Shown here piece by piece: positions 29,246 to 37,870 of a DNA stretch of 64,000 nucleotides; position 1 is the stretch's first letter, and each line of letters begins with the position of its first letter. Made by a program: the position numbers and the translations under genes. The notes under the pieces were generated by a model. It did not search any database. It was given only the letters and a program-made list of their open reading frames with translations, and had not been told where the DNA came from. Origin of the DNA: Phycicoccus sp. Soil802 (lineage in GTDB: Bacteria > Actinomycetota > Actinomycetes > Actinomycetales > Dermatophilaceae); the NCBI RefSeq assembly GCF_001429605.1, contig NZ_LMSS01000006.1:269256-333255 (forward strand). The letters run 5' to 3'.

Positions 29246-30136
29246 TCAGTGACGCAGCATGACGAGCGCCGTGTCGAGGGAGTCGTCCGCCGGGACCTCG
29301 ACATCCGGCTGTATGCCGCGTCCCTCCCAGTTCTCGCCGGTGAACAGGCTGACCGACCGCGCGACGGGCAGGGTCAGCTCGAGCTGCGGGTGGACGGCCA
29401 GCCCGATCCTCGGGTGCGCCCCGCCCCTGGTGGGCTGGCCGACGATCGTGGCCCGCCGCTGCTCCTGCAGGTCGAAGGCGAGCCCCTCGCCACCGGAGAA
29501 GGTGTCCGGGCCGACCAGCACGGCCACCGGCTTGTCCGGGCCGAACCGCCGACCGGGGACCACGGCCGACGTCCAGAACTGGCGGGTGCCCTCCTCCCGC
29601 GACTCGATGTCGCTCAGCCGCACCGGTTCGGCTCCGAAGAGGTGGCTGAGCAGCAGGACCACGCCGTCGGGGCTCCCGCCGCGACAGCCCCGCGCGTCCA
29701 GGACCAGGGCGTCCGCGTCGGCAACCAGCGACATCGCGGCGGTCATGGCCTCGCCGGCCACGCCGGGGTGCCCGATGACGGGACCGATCTCCACGAGGGC
29801 GATGTTGTCGTCGAGCCGCTCGACCCGACGCATGCCGCCGGCCGTGCGGCGGGCCTGGTCGGCCCAGAACGCCTCCAGCTCGGCCTCGTCCTGCTCCCCG
29901 ACCGCGCCCTCCTCGTGGAACAGCAGCCGCAGGTGCAGGTCGTTCCCCGCAGCGTGGAGGTCGGCCGTGACCAGCTCGGCCAGGGCCTCGGGGCCGGGGC
30001 ACGCGGCATACCGGCCGGCCTCGAGGTGGGACCGCAGGGTGGCGGCGATGGCGATGCCTCGCTCCGGGAAGACGTAGCGGTCCTCGACCGCCCTGGCGGC
30101 GGCAGTGACGGTGGTGGTGAGCTCGTGGAGGTCCAT
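29246..30136 (-). CDS. S41-family peptidase (C-terminal processing type)
   Basis: 296 residues, with no signal peptide visible. An N-terminal helical domain (about 1-90) precedes the tail-specific protease core. The nucleophile region is [17 protein letters not shown] (Ser in SGGE), with [14 protein letters not shown] earlier and [10 protein letters not shown] at the end. No PDZ domain is seen, unlike CtpA. It resembles the IRBP-like S41 group. It is divergent from an ArsR-type gene, with a perfect 10-bp inverted repeat between them, so the regulator probably controls it. Confidence 0.85.
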   Translation of the reverse strand: MDLHELTTTVTAAARAVEDRYVFPERGIAIAATLRSHLEAGRYAACPGPEALAELVTADLHAAGNDLHLRLLFHEEGAVGEQDEAELEAFWADQARRTAGGMRRVERLDDNIALVEIGPVIGHPGVAGEAMTAAMSLVADADALVLDARGCRGGSPDGVVLLLSHLFGAEPVRLSDIESREEGTRQFWTSAVVPGRRFGPDKPVAVLVGPDTFSGGEGLAFDLQEQRRATIVGQPTRGGAHPRIGLAVHPQLELTLPVARSVSLFTGENWEGRGIQPDVEVPADDSLDTALVMLRH

Positions 30137-30162
30137 GGCTCCAGCGTGCGGTCCCGGTTGAC

Positions 30163-30188
30163 AAAGCGTCAAAAACTCTTGACGCTTT
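30163..30188. promoter_or_regulatory. Inverted repeat operator between S41 peptidase and ArsR genes
   Basis: AAAGCGTCAA (30163-30172) and TTGACGCTTT (30179-30188) are exact complements around a 6-nt centre. A TTGACA box overlaps the left arm. It is centred 5-30 nt from the regulator start and likely serves both genes. Confidence 0.7.
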
Positions 30189-30192
30189 CTGG

Positions 30193-30717
30193 GTGGACCG
30201 ACCCGACTCCCCCGTCGACGCACCCGCCGAGGTGCTCCAGACCACGGACCCCCGGCAGCTCAAGGCGCTGGCGCACCCGCTGCGCAACCGGATCCTGTTC
30301 GCGCTCGGGCCGGACGGGTCGACGGTCAGCCAGCTCGCCAAGACGCTGTCGACCAACAAGGGCAACGTGGCCCACCACCTGGCCGTGCTCGAGGGCGCCG
30401 AGCTGGTGCGACGGGGCGCTCGACGGCAGGTGCGCGGCGGCACGGAGCAGTACTTCGTGCGGGCGGCCCGGCGGTTGCGGACCCCCGGTGGGAGCCGAGC
30501 CGGCCACACGGCCGCCCTCCTCCAGGCGGTCGCCGAGGAGATCGTCGCCTCCCCCACCGACTCGCTGCTCACGCTCCGCCGGATCCGGCTGACCCGGGCC
30601 CAGGCGGCAGCGCTGTCTCAACACCTGGAGCGCCTCGTCGAGGAGCTCCCCGAGGCCGGCTCGCACGAGCCGGACCACGGTGTGCTGGTGAGCGTCTTCC
30701 GAGCCAGTCCCCGCTGA
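30193..30717 (+). CDS. ArsR-like winged-helix regulator
   Basis: 174 residues. Winged helix about 20-85 ([17 protein letters not shown], then [20 protein letters not shown]), followed by a helical C-terminal region without metal-site cysteines. The start is GTG at 30193, only 5 nt after the inverted repeat, so the transcript has a very short or no leader and binding would block it directly. It is paired with the divergent S41 peptidase gene. The ligand is unknown. Confidence 0.87.
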   Translation: MDRPDSPVDAPAEVLQTTDPRQLKALAHPLRNRILFALGPDGSTVSQLAKTLSTNKGNVAHHLAVLEGAELVRRGARRQVRGGTEQYFVRAARRLRTPGGSRAGHTAALLQAVAEEIVASPTDSLLTLRRIRLTRAQAAALSQHLERLVEELPEAGSHEPDHGVLVSVFRASPR

Positions 30718-30732
30718 GGCGGGCCGGGCCCG

Positions 30733-31977
30733 CTACGCGGCCTGGGTCTGCGGCGGGGTGCGCCGCGTCGAGCGCTGCAGCACGGCCGACCAGATCGCGA
30801 TGCCGATCCCCGCGACGGCGAGGATGCCGCCGACCCGCGAGGGCCACTCGTAGCCGAGCCCGGCGGAGAGCACGATCGACCCGAGCCAGGCGCCGAGGGC
30901 GTTGGCGATGTTGAGGGTCGAATGGTTCAGCGCAGCCGCGAGCGCCTGCCCCTCGTGGGCCACGTCCATGAGCCTGGTCTGGAGCATCGGGACGAGCACA
31001 CTCGGCAGGAGGCCCAGCAGGAAGACCGCCGCGAGCGCGGTGACCATCGACGCCTTCACCGCCGGGCCGAACAGGAAGAGCATCACCGCGATCGTGACCA
31101 GCGACGCGTTGATGGCGCGCAGCAGCCCGATCCGAGACACGGGACCGGAGAGGAGGGCGCCGACCGTCATGCCCACGCCGTACAGGGCGAGGATCAGCGG
31201 GATGGTGGCCCGGCCGAACCCGCCGAGCTCGGTCATGGTGGGCGAGATGTAGGAGAACGTGGCGAACATCCCGCCGAAGCCGACCGTGCCGATGCCCAGC
31301 GCCAGCCAGACCTGCGGGCGCTTCAGCGCCGACAGCTCGGAGGCCATGCTCACGCCGCCGTCGGGCGGGCAGTAGGGGACCCAACGCCACACGGCCAGGA
31401 CGGTGAGCAGCGCGATCACGCCCACCGCGGCATACGGCCACTGCCACCCGTAGCTCTGGCCGATCCGGGTCGTGACGGGCACGCCGACGATGTTGGCGAC
31501 CGTCAGGCCGGTGATCATCATCGAGACCGCCCAGGTGCGCCGGTGCGCCGGCACCAACGACGCCGCCACGAGGCTGCCGACGCCGAAGTAGGCACCGTGC
31601 GGCAGACCCGACAGGAAGCGCGCGACCATCAGCAGCCCGTAGCTGGTGGCGAAGGCGGAGAGCACGTTGGCCACGGCGAAGGCACCCATCAGCCACAGCA
31701 GCAGGCGCTTGCGCGGCATCCTGGAGCCGAGCGTGGCGAGCACCGGGGCCCCGACGACGACCCCTGCCGCATAGGCGGAGACCACGTGACCGGCGGTCGG
31801 GATGTCGATGCCGACCCCCTCCGCCACCTCGGGCAGCAGGCCCATCGTCACGAACTCGGTGGTGCCGATCGCGAACCCGCCGACGGCCAGGGCCAGCAGG
31901 GCGAGGTTGACGTGCGCCGGGCGGATGGCGGCGTCGACGCCGAGCTCGCTGGACGGGTCGGCGATGGCGTCGGTCAC
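30733..31977 (-). CDS. MFS transporter (DHA1, arabinose-efflux-like)
   Basis: 414 residues, 12 hydrophobic segments. It opens with the DHA1 motif LALAVGGFAIGTTEFVTMGLLPEVA and has motif A-like LGSRMPRKRLLLW. Close families export sugars, purine analogues or drugs. GTG at 31977 is the first start consistent with TM1. No ribosome site is present; an 11-codon ORF at 31974-32009 overlaps the start (GTGA) and may couple translation. Confidence 0.87.
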   Translation of the reverse strand: MTDAIADPSSELGVDAAIRPAHVNLALLALAVGGFAIGTTEFVTMGLLPEVAEGVGIDIPTAGHVVSAYAAGVVVGAPVLATLGSRMPRKRLLLWLMGAFAVANVLSAFATSYGLLMVARFLSGLPHGAYFGVGSLVAASLVPAHRRTWAVSMMITGLTVANIVGVPVTTRIGQSYGWQWPYAAVGVIALLTVLAVWRWVPYCPPDGGVSMASELSALKRPQVWLALGIGTVGFGGMFATFSYISPTMTELGGFGRATIPLILALYGVGMTVGALLSGPVSRIGLLRAINASLVTIAVMLFLFGPAVKASMVTALAAVFLLGLLPSVLVPMLQTRLMDVAHEGQALAAALNHSTLNIANALGAWLGSIVLSAGLGYEWPSRVGGILAVAGIGIAIWSAVLQRSTRRTPPQTQAA

Positions 31978-32104
31978 GGCAGTGCAACGACAACGGGTCG
32001 GCGGGTCATTCCTCCATGGTGCGCTCAGCGTGGCGGGCTGAGTGCGGATCGCCCAGCCGTCGAGACATAGCATCGGAGCCGACCGCCGACCGCTCGAGGG
32101 GACC

Positions 32105-32974
32105 ATGTCCGAACCCATCCAGTACGCCTCGCCGCCCAGCCAGGCTCCCGCCCACCGCAAGCAGATGCGGTCGCACCTGCGGCACCCCCTGGAGAACCTC
32201 TGCCTCGTGGTGGTGATCCTCGGGTCCCTCCTCGTCTGGGCGATCTCGACCTACGAGGTCGTGTCGGCGATCATCGACCGCCGGCAGCCCGACCCGTATG
32301 CGGTGTTCTTCCTGGCCGCCCCGGTGATCATCTACTTCATCCGTGGCCAGCTCTATGCCGGGCTGCGGCTGTCCGGGGTGAAGATCTCCCCGACGCAGTA
32401 CCCCGAGGCGCACCAGATGCTCCTCGACGCGTGCGCCCACTACGGCTTGCCGAAGGTGCCGGACGCCTACGTGGTGCTCGGCAACGGCAGGATCAACGCG
32501 GCGGCGTCGGGACATGGCTTCCGGCGGTTCATCTTCGTCTACAGCGACCTGTTCGAGATCGGCGGACAGGCCCGCAACCCCGACGCCCTTCGGTTCATCC
32601 TCGGTCACGAGGTCGGCCACATCGCCGCGGGCCACACCAGCTACTGGCGGATCCTGGCGATCAGCGGTTCCCAGTGGATCCCATTCGTCGGCTCGACGCT
32701 GAGCCGCAGCCAGGAGTACACCGCCGACAACTTCGGCTACTCCCTCGTGCCCCACGGCAGCGCCGGGGCGATGTCGACGCTTGCGGCCGGCAAGTACCTC
32801 AACCGGACCGTCGACGTGAACGCGCTGGCCGACCGGGCCACCACCGAGAAGGGCTTCTTCGTCTGGGTCGTCAACGCCCTCGCCTCGCACCCCGTGCTGG
32901 TCTGGCGCTCCCACGCGCTGCGTGACCGTCGTCGTCCCGGCCGCCTGCTGTGGCGGCCGAAGCACCGCCCGTGA
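32105..32974 (+). CDS. M48-family membrane metallopeptidase
   Basis: 289 residues. Two membrane segments (about 33-52 and 67-83) precede a cytosolic zinc protease domain with HEVGH (about 180) and the downstream EYTADNFG, which supplies the third zinc ligand (Glu). It resembles HtpX/Ste24-type proteases but is shorter. It may handle membrane protein turnover. GAGGGG precedes the ATG. The following 135-bp gap holds only a short GATGGTGGC duplication. Confidence 0.87.
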   Translation: MSEPIQYASPPSQAPAHRKQMRSHLRHPLENLCLVVVILGSLLVWAISTYEVVSAIIDRRQPDPYAVFFLAAPVIIYFIRGQLYAGLRLSGVKISPTQYPEAHQMLLDACAHYGLPKVPDAYVVLGNGRINAAASGHGFRRFIFVYSDLFEIGGQARNPDALRFILGHEVGHIAAGHTSYWRILAISGSQWIPFVGSTLSRSQEYTADNFGYSLVPHGSAGAMSTLAAGKYLNRTVDVNALADRATTEKGFFVWVVNALASHPVLVWRSHALRDRRRPGRLLWRPKHRP

Positions 32975-33109
32975 CGCCGGAGCTCCCACCAGCGGTCCAC
33001 GGCTACACCTTCGTGGCGATGGTGGCGATGGTGGCGAGCCGGCCCGGCTGGCGGCAGGACTCGGGCGAACCCGCCTCGGCGTCCGCACCTCGCCACTAGC
33101 GTGGCCCTC

Positions 33110-33580
33110 ATGGGGGACCCGACGCGTTCGCAGGTCGCGCAGGACAGCTGGGTGCGGCGGATCGTCAGGTGGCTGACCGGTGCCTATCCGGGTGACTTCA
33201 CCGGCGTGCCCGAGATGGAGTACTCCCCCGTCGCCGACGGGCGGCCCGACCCCGGCGAGGTGGTCTGGACCTGGGTGCCGTTCGAGGACGACCACCGCAA
33301 GGGCAAGGACCGTCCGGTGCTGCTCATCGGCCGCGATGGACGCTGGCTGCTCGGGGTCATGCTGACCACCAAGCTGCGGGCCGGCACCGACCCTCGGCGA
33401 CGGACACCGTCCGACCGGGTCCCCGTCGGGGTCGGCGCATGGGATCGGCAGCGGCGACCCAGTGAGGTGCGGGTCGACCGCATCATCCGGGTCAAGCCCA
33501 GCCGCATCCGGCGGGAGGGCGCGGCGATCGACGCGGTGCGCTTCGCCGCCGTCGCCGAAGGCGTGCGCCGCAACGCCTGA
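33110..33580 (+). CDS. PemK/MazF-like protein, copy 1
   Basis: 156 residues. After about 20 basic residues comes a single SH3-like PemK/MazF barrel: YPGDFTGVP, then PDPGEVVWTWVPFEDDH, KGKDRPVLLIGRDGRWLL, and a C-terminal SEVRVDRIIRVKPSRIRREG. The start of the barrel (GEVVW ... KGRPVLV-type) is the MazF ribonuclease signature. No antitoxin ORF is seen on either side, and these actinobacterial proteins carry longer tails than classical MazF, so toxin activity is unproven. TAGCGT lies 7 nt before the ATG. A paralogue follows at 35716 beyond the HNH gene. Confidence 0.8.
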   Translation: MGDPTRSQVAQDSWVRRIVRWLTGAYPGDFTGVPEMEYSPVADGRPDPGEVVWTWVPFEDDHRKGKDRPVLLIGRDGRWLLGVMLTTKLRAGTDPRRRTPSDRVPVGVGAWDRQRRPSEVRVDRIIRVKPSRIRREGAAIDAVRFAAVAEGVRRNA

Positions 33581-33641
33581 GGTCACCGGCTCCCTGCCCA
33601 CGCGCCTGGCGCTGTCGGACCCCGGACCTAGACTCGAACAC

Positions 33642-35573
33642 ATGTTCGATGCAGCCGTCGTCGCCGCGCCGCTCCGCGAGGAGCTGGCTCGACTGCGGGC
33701 GGACGGCCGGCGCCGATCGGTGCCGGAGCTGGTCGCCCTTGCGGAGCAGTGCCAGTCGTTCACGAACCAGGTTGCTGCGCTGCAGGTGCTCGCCATGGCC
33801 CACCTGGCTGCGATCGAGGACGTCGAGCTCGAGGACGGCACGGTGGTCGAGCAGCACCGCGGGCTGGGGCACCAGCGACTGGACGCGCCCGCGCTGGTCA
33901 GCGACCAGCTCGGCCTCAGCGACGCGGCCGCCACGAGTCGGATGACCGTCGCAGTGGAGGTCGTCACCCGAGCGCCCTTCCTTCTCGAGGCAATGGCCTC
34001 CGGTCGGCTGGATGCCTACCGCGCCGGGATCGTCTGCGAGGAGCTGCGTGAGGCCAGCCCGGAGGTGTGCCGAGAGGTCGGCGCGAGGCTCGAGGGCTCG
34101 CTGGGCACGGAGCCGCCCGCGATGCTGCGTCGCCGCGTGCGACGCGTGCTCGGTGCCGTCGACGCCGACCTGGTGCGGGCCAAGGCCGCGCGGGCACGGG
34201 CCGCACGGAGCCTGCGTCGGTGGCCCGGCGACGAACCCGGGGTCGACACGTGGATGGGGAGCTTCCCGGTCGAGCAGGCCCGCAGCGGGTGGGCGGTCAT
34301 CGACGGCTTGGCACGACAGTACGTCCGCGATGGCCGCGCGAGCGGCGTCGACGAGGCGCGGGCCGACGCGTTGATGGACCTGATCCACTCCCGGGCGACG
34401 GGCACGTTCGTGGTCCAGCTCGCCGTGCCCGCTGACCGACTCGCCTCGGAGGCACCGAGCACGCCAGCTGACAGTGGCTTCGCCGATGCGGCTGAGCGGG
34501 CGTCAGGCGCGGTGGCGAGGCTGGCTGGACGCGCGTCGGGTTCGGTCGCGGAGCCGGCTGGGCTTGCGTCCAGTTCGCTCGCGTGGCCGGCCGAGGACGA
34601 TGCCCTGGTGACGGTGGCGGGCCTCGGGATGCCGGGCAACACCCACGTCCGTCGTGAGTGGCTGGAGCACGTCGTCGCGACCGAGCCAGCCGATCGCCCT
34701 GACTCGACCAGCTCCAGTGACCCGACTGACGGCAGTGGCGCGACCCAGCGCACCCGCCGAGGCGTGGTGGCCTGCCAGGCTGACACCGGTGCGCTGCTCG
34801 CCGTGGACCGCGCCACCGCTTGCGGGCGGCCCGGTACGACCGAGTCAGCGGCCTACCGACCACCTCCGACGCTGGTCGAGCTGGTCAAGGCACGCGATGG
34901 CAGGTGCCGATTCCCGGGATGCACGGTCAGTGCGGTGTTCTGCGACCTCGACCACGTGCGGCCGTGGCCATCGGGACCGACAGAGGCGGGCAATCTCATC
35001 TGCCTGTGCCGCCGGCACCACCGGATCAAGCAGACCGTCCGATGGCGGGTGCGCATCGAGCCCGACGCCACCGTCACCTGGACCGATCCCGCCGGGCGGA
35101 CGCGCGCCACCCTGCCCATCGACTTCCTCCAGCTCGAACGCGATGCGCCGCACGACGCCGAGCCCATGCGCGACGGGCACGGGCGCGACAAGCACGCGCA
35201 CGACGGGCACGGGCACGGGCACGACAAGCACGCGCACGACAAGCATGCGCGCGACGAGCACGCGCACGACAAGGACAGGCTGGGAGCGCCAGTCCATGGG
35301 TCGCGCTCGCCCGAGCTGAGCGCAGCGGAGACGCGGCGCGGCGGGTCACCGCCGGCCGACTCACCTCCGGTCGACGAGGTCGGCGCCCACTGGTCGGCGT
35401 GGGAGGACGAGCTCGCGCACCACCTGGCCGGAGCCGAACGTGACCGACGCCGAACGGGTCGGCCCAGGTTTCGGGTGAGCCGGCATCTCCTGCATCGTTG
35501 CCGGGAGCACCACCGGAGGGGCGACCGGAGCAGCTCAGCGAGAGCGGGTCCCGAGGAGCCACCTCCGTTCTGA
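33642..35573 (+). CDS. DUF222-HNH endonuclease
   Basis: 643 residues. The DUF222 helical domain occupies about 20-400, with a low-complexity Ala/Ser/Gly insertion near 270-310. The HNH core at about 420-470 is RDGRCRFPGCTVSAVFCDLDHVRPW ... NLICLCRRHHR, with zinc-type CxxxxC and CxxxHH pairs. A His/Asp-rich repeat follows (about 510-545). TAGACT is 7 nt before the ATG (leaderless). Unlike the edge copy, it is intact. Its neighbours are two PemK-like paralogues, one on each side. The role (nuclease, mobile element or defence) is unknown. Confidence 0.87.
   Translation: MFDAAVVAAPLREELARLRADGRRRSVPELVALAEQCQSFTNQVAALQVLAMAHLAAIEDVELEDGTVVEQHRGLGHQRLDAPALVSDQLGLSDAAATSRMTVAVEVVTRAPFLLEAMASGRLDAYRAGIVCEELREASPEVCREVGARLEGSLGTEPPAMLRRRVRRVLGAVDADLVRAKAARARAARSLRRWPGDEPGVDTWMGSFPVEQARSGWAVIDGLARQYVRDGRASGVDEARADALMDLIHSRATGTFVVQLAVPADRLASEAPSTPADSGFADAAERASGAVARLAGRASGSVAEPAGLASSSLAWPAEDDALVTVAGLGMPGNTHVRREWLEHVVATEPADRPDSTSSSDPTDGSGATQRTRRGVVACQADTGALLAVDRATACGRPGTTESAAYRPPPTLVELVKARDGRCRFPGCTVSAVFCDLDHVRPWPSGPTEAGNLICLCRRHHRIKQTVRWRVRIEPDATVTWTDPAGRTRATLPIDFLQLERDAPHDAEPMRDGHGRDKHAHDGHGHGHDKHAHDKHARDEHAHDKDRLGAPVHGSRSPELSAAETRRGGSPPADSPPVDEVGAHWSAWEDELAHHLAGAERDRRRTGRPRFRVSRHLLHRCREHHRRGDRSSSARAGPEEPPPF
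35185..35278 (+). repeat. His-Asp-Lys repeat region in the HNH gene
   Basis: Imperfect 6- to 18-bp repeats of GACAAGCACGCGCAC type encode HDGHGH, DKHAHD and DKHARD units. The result is a histidine-rich tail segment that could bind zinc or nickel. Confidence 0.75.
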
Positions 35574-35715
35574 CGCCGTCGCCTCAGTCGTGAGGGAGAC
35601 GATTCCCATCAGGCCACAACAGCCGGACCACGCCCATCACGACGACGCCCACCACGACGACGCCCACCAACACGACTCCCGTCCACAGCCATGGGTCCCG
35701 GCTAGCGTGGTGGGC

Positions 35716-36312
35716 ATGGCTTCCCTGCGTTCGCGACTGACCCAGCTCTGGCGACGAGGGGCCACGACGGCTCCGGGTCCGGCTGCGCCACCGCGGACCA
35801 CCACGCCGCAGAGCGGCGCACTCGAGCAGGTTCGGACGACGCAGCAGGTTCGGTCGACGCAGCAGGTTCGGTCGACGCAGCAGGTTCGGTCGACGCAGCA
35901 GGTTCGGTCGACGTACCCGGGCGACTTCACGGGGACCCCTGACCTGACCTACGCCCCCCAGCCTGACGGGCAGCCCGATCCCGGCGAGATCGTGTGGACC
36001 TGGGTGCCGTACGAGGAGGACCACCGCCAGGGCAAGGACCGACCGGTCCTCCTCGTGGGACGTGACGGTCGGTGGTTGCTGGCCCTGATGCTGACCAGCA
36101 AGGACCACGACCGCGACCACGCGCAGGAGGCCCGGCACGGTCGGCACTGGCAGGACATCGGGTCCGGCGCGTGGGACGGGAAGGGCCGCCCCAGCGAGGT
36201 GCGGGTGGACCGGATCCTGCGGGTGGACCCGGCAGCGGTACGGCGCGAGGGAGCGGTGCTCGACCGCGAGCGGTTCGACGAGGTGGCTGCGGCGGTCCGT
36301 GCGGCGACCTGA
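35716..36312 (+). CDS. PemK/MazF-like protein, copy 2, with QQVRST repeats
   Basis: 198 residues. The C-terminal 130 residues match copy 1 closely (YPGDFTGTP, PDPGEIVWTWVPYEEDH, GKDRPVLLVGRDGRWLL, SEVRVDRILRVDPAAVRREG). The N-terminal 65 residues differ and include four to five QQVRST units encoded by an 18-bp tandem repeat. It shares TAGCGT 7 nt before the ATG with copy 1. The 142-bp gap before it holds short ACGACGCCCACC duplications. No antitoxin is visible. It ends at the hairpin shared with rpsT. Confidence 0.8.
   Translation: MASLRSRLTQLWRRGATTAPGPAAPPRTTTPQSGALEQVRTTQQVRSTQQVRSTQQVRSTQQVRSTYPGDFTGTPDLTYAPQPDGQPDPGEIVWTWVPYEEDHRQGKDRPVLLVGRDGRWLLALMLTSKDHDRDHAQEARHGRHWQDIGSGAWDGKGRPSEVRVDRILRVDPAAVRREGAVLDRERFDEVAAAVRAAT
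35830..35911 (+). repeat. 18-bp tandem repeat inside PemK-like copy 2
   Basis: Four near-exact units of GCAGCAGGTTCGGTCGAC (from 35841) follow one divergent unit. The array is in frame and could change length without breaking the gene. Confidence 0.9.
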
Positions 36313-36352
36313 GGCTGGTCCCTGCGGGTGACCTGAGCCATGGGGCAACGCG

Positions 36353-36385
36353 AAGGGCCGGTCACCCAGTGGGTGACCGGCCCTT
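36353..36385. terminator. Bidirectional terminator between PemK-like copy 2 and rpsT
   Basis: AAGGGCCGGTCACCC and GGGTGACCGGCCCTT form a perfect 15-bp stem with a 3-nt apex. It lies between converging genes, 22 nt from the rpsT stop codon. Confidence 0.9.
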
Positions 36386-36407
36386 GCTGCCGTGGAGGCG
36401 ACTCGCG

Positions 36408-36668
36408 TCAGAGCGAGGCGGCCTTCTTCGCCATGGCCGACTTCTTGTTGGCGGCCTGGTTGGCGTGGATGACGCCCTTGCCAGCAGCCTTGTCGAGCTT
36501 CTTGCTGGCGGTCGCGAGGGCATCCTTCGCCGCCGCTGCGTCGCCGGCGTCGACGGCCTTCTGGAACTTGCGGATCCAGGTCTTGAGCTCGCTCTTGACG
36601 GCCTTGTTGCGCTCGGTCGCCGTGCGGTTCGTCTTGATCCGCTTGAGCTGGGACTTGATGTTTGCCAC
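36408..36668 (-). CDS. rpsT: 30S ribosomal protein S20
   Basis: 86-residue basic helical protein of the small subunit (starts [16 protein letters not shown], ends [14 protein letters not shown]). The start is GTG at 36668 with only a weak ribosome site. S20 genes often use non-ATG starts linked to feedback regulation, so the GTG may matter. The leader is about 140 nt. Confidence 0.97.
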   Translation of the reverse strand: MANIKSQLKRIKTNRTATERNKAVKSELKTWIRKFQKAVDAGDAAAAKDALATASKKLDKAAGKGVIHANQAANKKSAMAKKAASL

Positions 36669-36773
36669 AGGTGTGTCTCTCTTGGTTGGTCGGTGGTTGC
36701 CGTTAGAGGGCGGCAGAAGCCTCTCGGGACCAGGCGTGGGGCACCTGTGGTTGAGTGGCTCTGGATGAAGCTG

Positions 36774-36799
36774 CATGCGCGCACGACCATGCGCGCACG
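36774..36799. repeat. CATGCGCGCACG direct repeat in the rpsT leader
   Basis: Two 12-bp copies (36774-36785 and 36788-36799) are separated by 2 nt, just downstream of the rpsT promoter. They may be a protein-binding or RNA-folding element. Confidence 0.5.
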
Positions 36800-36808
36800 C
36801 GACGGGTA

Positions 36809-36841
36809 AATCTACCAGCGAGGGGGCCACTCCCCCAAAAC
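36809..36841 (-). promoter_or_regulatory. rpsT promoter
   Basis: On the minus strand TTGGGG is followed after 18 bp by TAGATT (36814-36809). This places the transcript start about 135 nt before the rpsT start codon. Confidence 0.55.
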
Positions 36842-36855
36842 GTCACCGGCTGACG

Positions 36856-37830
36856 TCATCGACCGGTGCGGGCCCGGGTGATCGTGAGCACGGCTCGCTC
36901 GACCGCATAGACCGGGTCGCGGCCCCCGCCCTTGACCTCGAAGTCAGCGTGGGCGACCGCCTGGATCGCCTCGGCCAGACCCTCGGGGCCCCATCCGGAC
37001 AGACCGCGTCGGGCCTTGTCGACCTGCCACGGCGCCATGCCCAGGTCGCGGGCCACCTCGGCCGACCGACCGCGCCCGGCCGCCCCGACCTTGACCAGCT
37101 GGCGCAGCTGTTGGGCGAGCACCGCCACGATGGGCACCGGGTCGACCCCGGTGGCGATGGCGTGCCGCAACAGCCGCAGCGCCTCGCCGGCGCTGCCGGC
37201 CACCGCCGCGTCGGCCACCTTGAAGCCGGTCGCCTCGACCTTGCCCCCGTGGTACCGGGCCACGAGCTCCTCGTCGATCGTGCCGGTCGTGTCGGCGACG
37301 AGCTGCTGGCAGGCAGCGGCGAGCTCGCGCACGTCCTTGCCGACCGCTTCGATGAGGGCCCGCACGGCGTCGGGGGTGGCTCGGCGACCCGCCGCGCGGA
37401 ACTCGTGGGTGGCGAAGTCGGTCTTGTCGCGGTCGGACTTGATGGCCGGGGCCTCGAGGACCCGGGCCTGCGACTTCTTGAGGGTGTCCAGCACCTTCTT
37501 GCCACGCTGGCCCGACTTGTGGGTGACGACCAGGGTGACGTCGGGCTCGGGCGCGGCGAGGAAGGCCAGCAGGTCCTCCTGCAGCTCGTCGGGCGCCTCG
37601 TCGAGGTCGGCCACGACGATGCACTTCGCGCCGCCGAACAGCGACGGGCTCGCGTGCATGCCCAGCGCGCCGGCCTCGTAGGTCTCCGCGAAGAGCCGGA
37701 TCACCTCGACCTCGGGGTCGACGGCGCGGAGGTCGTCGAGCGTGGCTCCGAGCGCGCGGTCGGCGATGACGGCCTCGGGCCCCGAGATCAGGACGAGGGG
37801 CGGGACGGTGCGCGTCGCGGTGGCGGTCAC
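36856..37830 (-). CDS. holA: DNA polymerase III subunit delta
   Basis: Clamp-loader delta subunit that opens the sliding clamp. 324 residues with the family's three-domain layout: N-terminal AAA-like domain (LVLISGPEAVIADRAL ... LFGGAKCIVVADLDEAPDE), middle helical domain and C-terminal collar (DLGMAPWQVDKARRGLSGWG). GTG at 37830 has GGGAGG upstream. It precedes rpsT, the classical order. The XdhC-like gene ends 40 nt before it. Confidence 0.93.
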   Translation of the reverse strand: MTATATRTVPPLVLISGPEAVIADRALGATLDDLRAVDPEVEVIRLFAETYEAGALGMHASPSLFGGAKCIVVADLDEAPDELQEDLLAFLAAPEPDVTLVVTHKSGQRGKKVLDTLKKSQARVLEAPAIKSDRDKTDFATHEFRAAGRRATPDAVRALIEAVGKDVRELAAACQQLVADTTGTIDEELVARYHGGKVEATGFKVADAAVAGSAGEALRLLRHAIATGVDPVPIVAVLAQQLRQLVKVGAAGRGRSAEVARDLGMAPWQVDKARRGLSGWGPEGLAEAIQAVAHADFEVKGGGRDPVYAVERAVLTITRARTGR

Positions 37831-37870
37831 GGGGCACAGCCTCCCATGACGGACCGACAGGTCGGCTCGG

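Noticed and set aside
31974-32009. 11-codon ORF (MTRRPVVVALP) overlapping the MFS start
   Set aside because: GGAGGA is only 1 nt from its ATG and nothing about the peptide is recognisable. Coupling is possible but not supported enough to call a gene.
33110-33580. Complete MazEF-type toxin-antitoxin pair
   Set aside because: Only the toxin-like barrel is present. Neither flank holds an antitoxin-sized ORF, so a TA system is not claimed.
35584-35700. Hydrophobic minus-strand frame (LVGVVVVGVVVMGVV) that looks like a membrane peptide
   Set aside because: The hydrophobic run is a by-product of the short ACGACGCCCACC duplications, and no good start or ribosome site exists.
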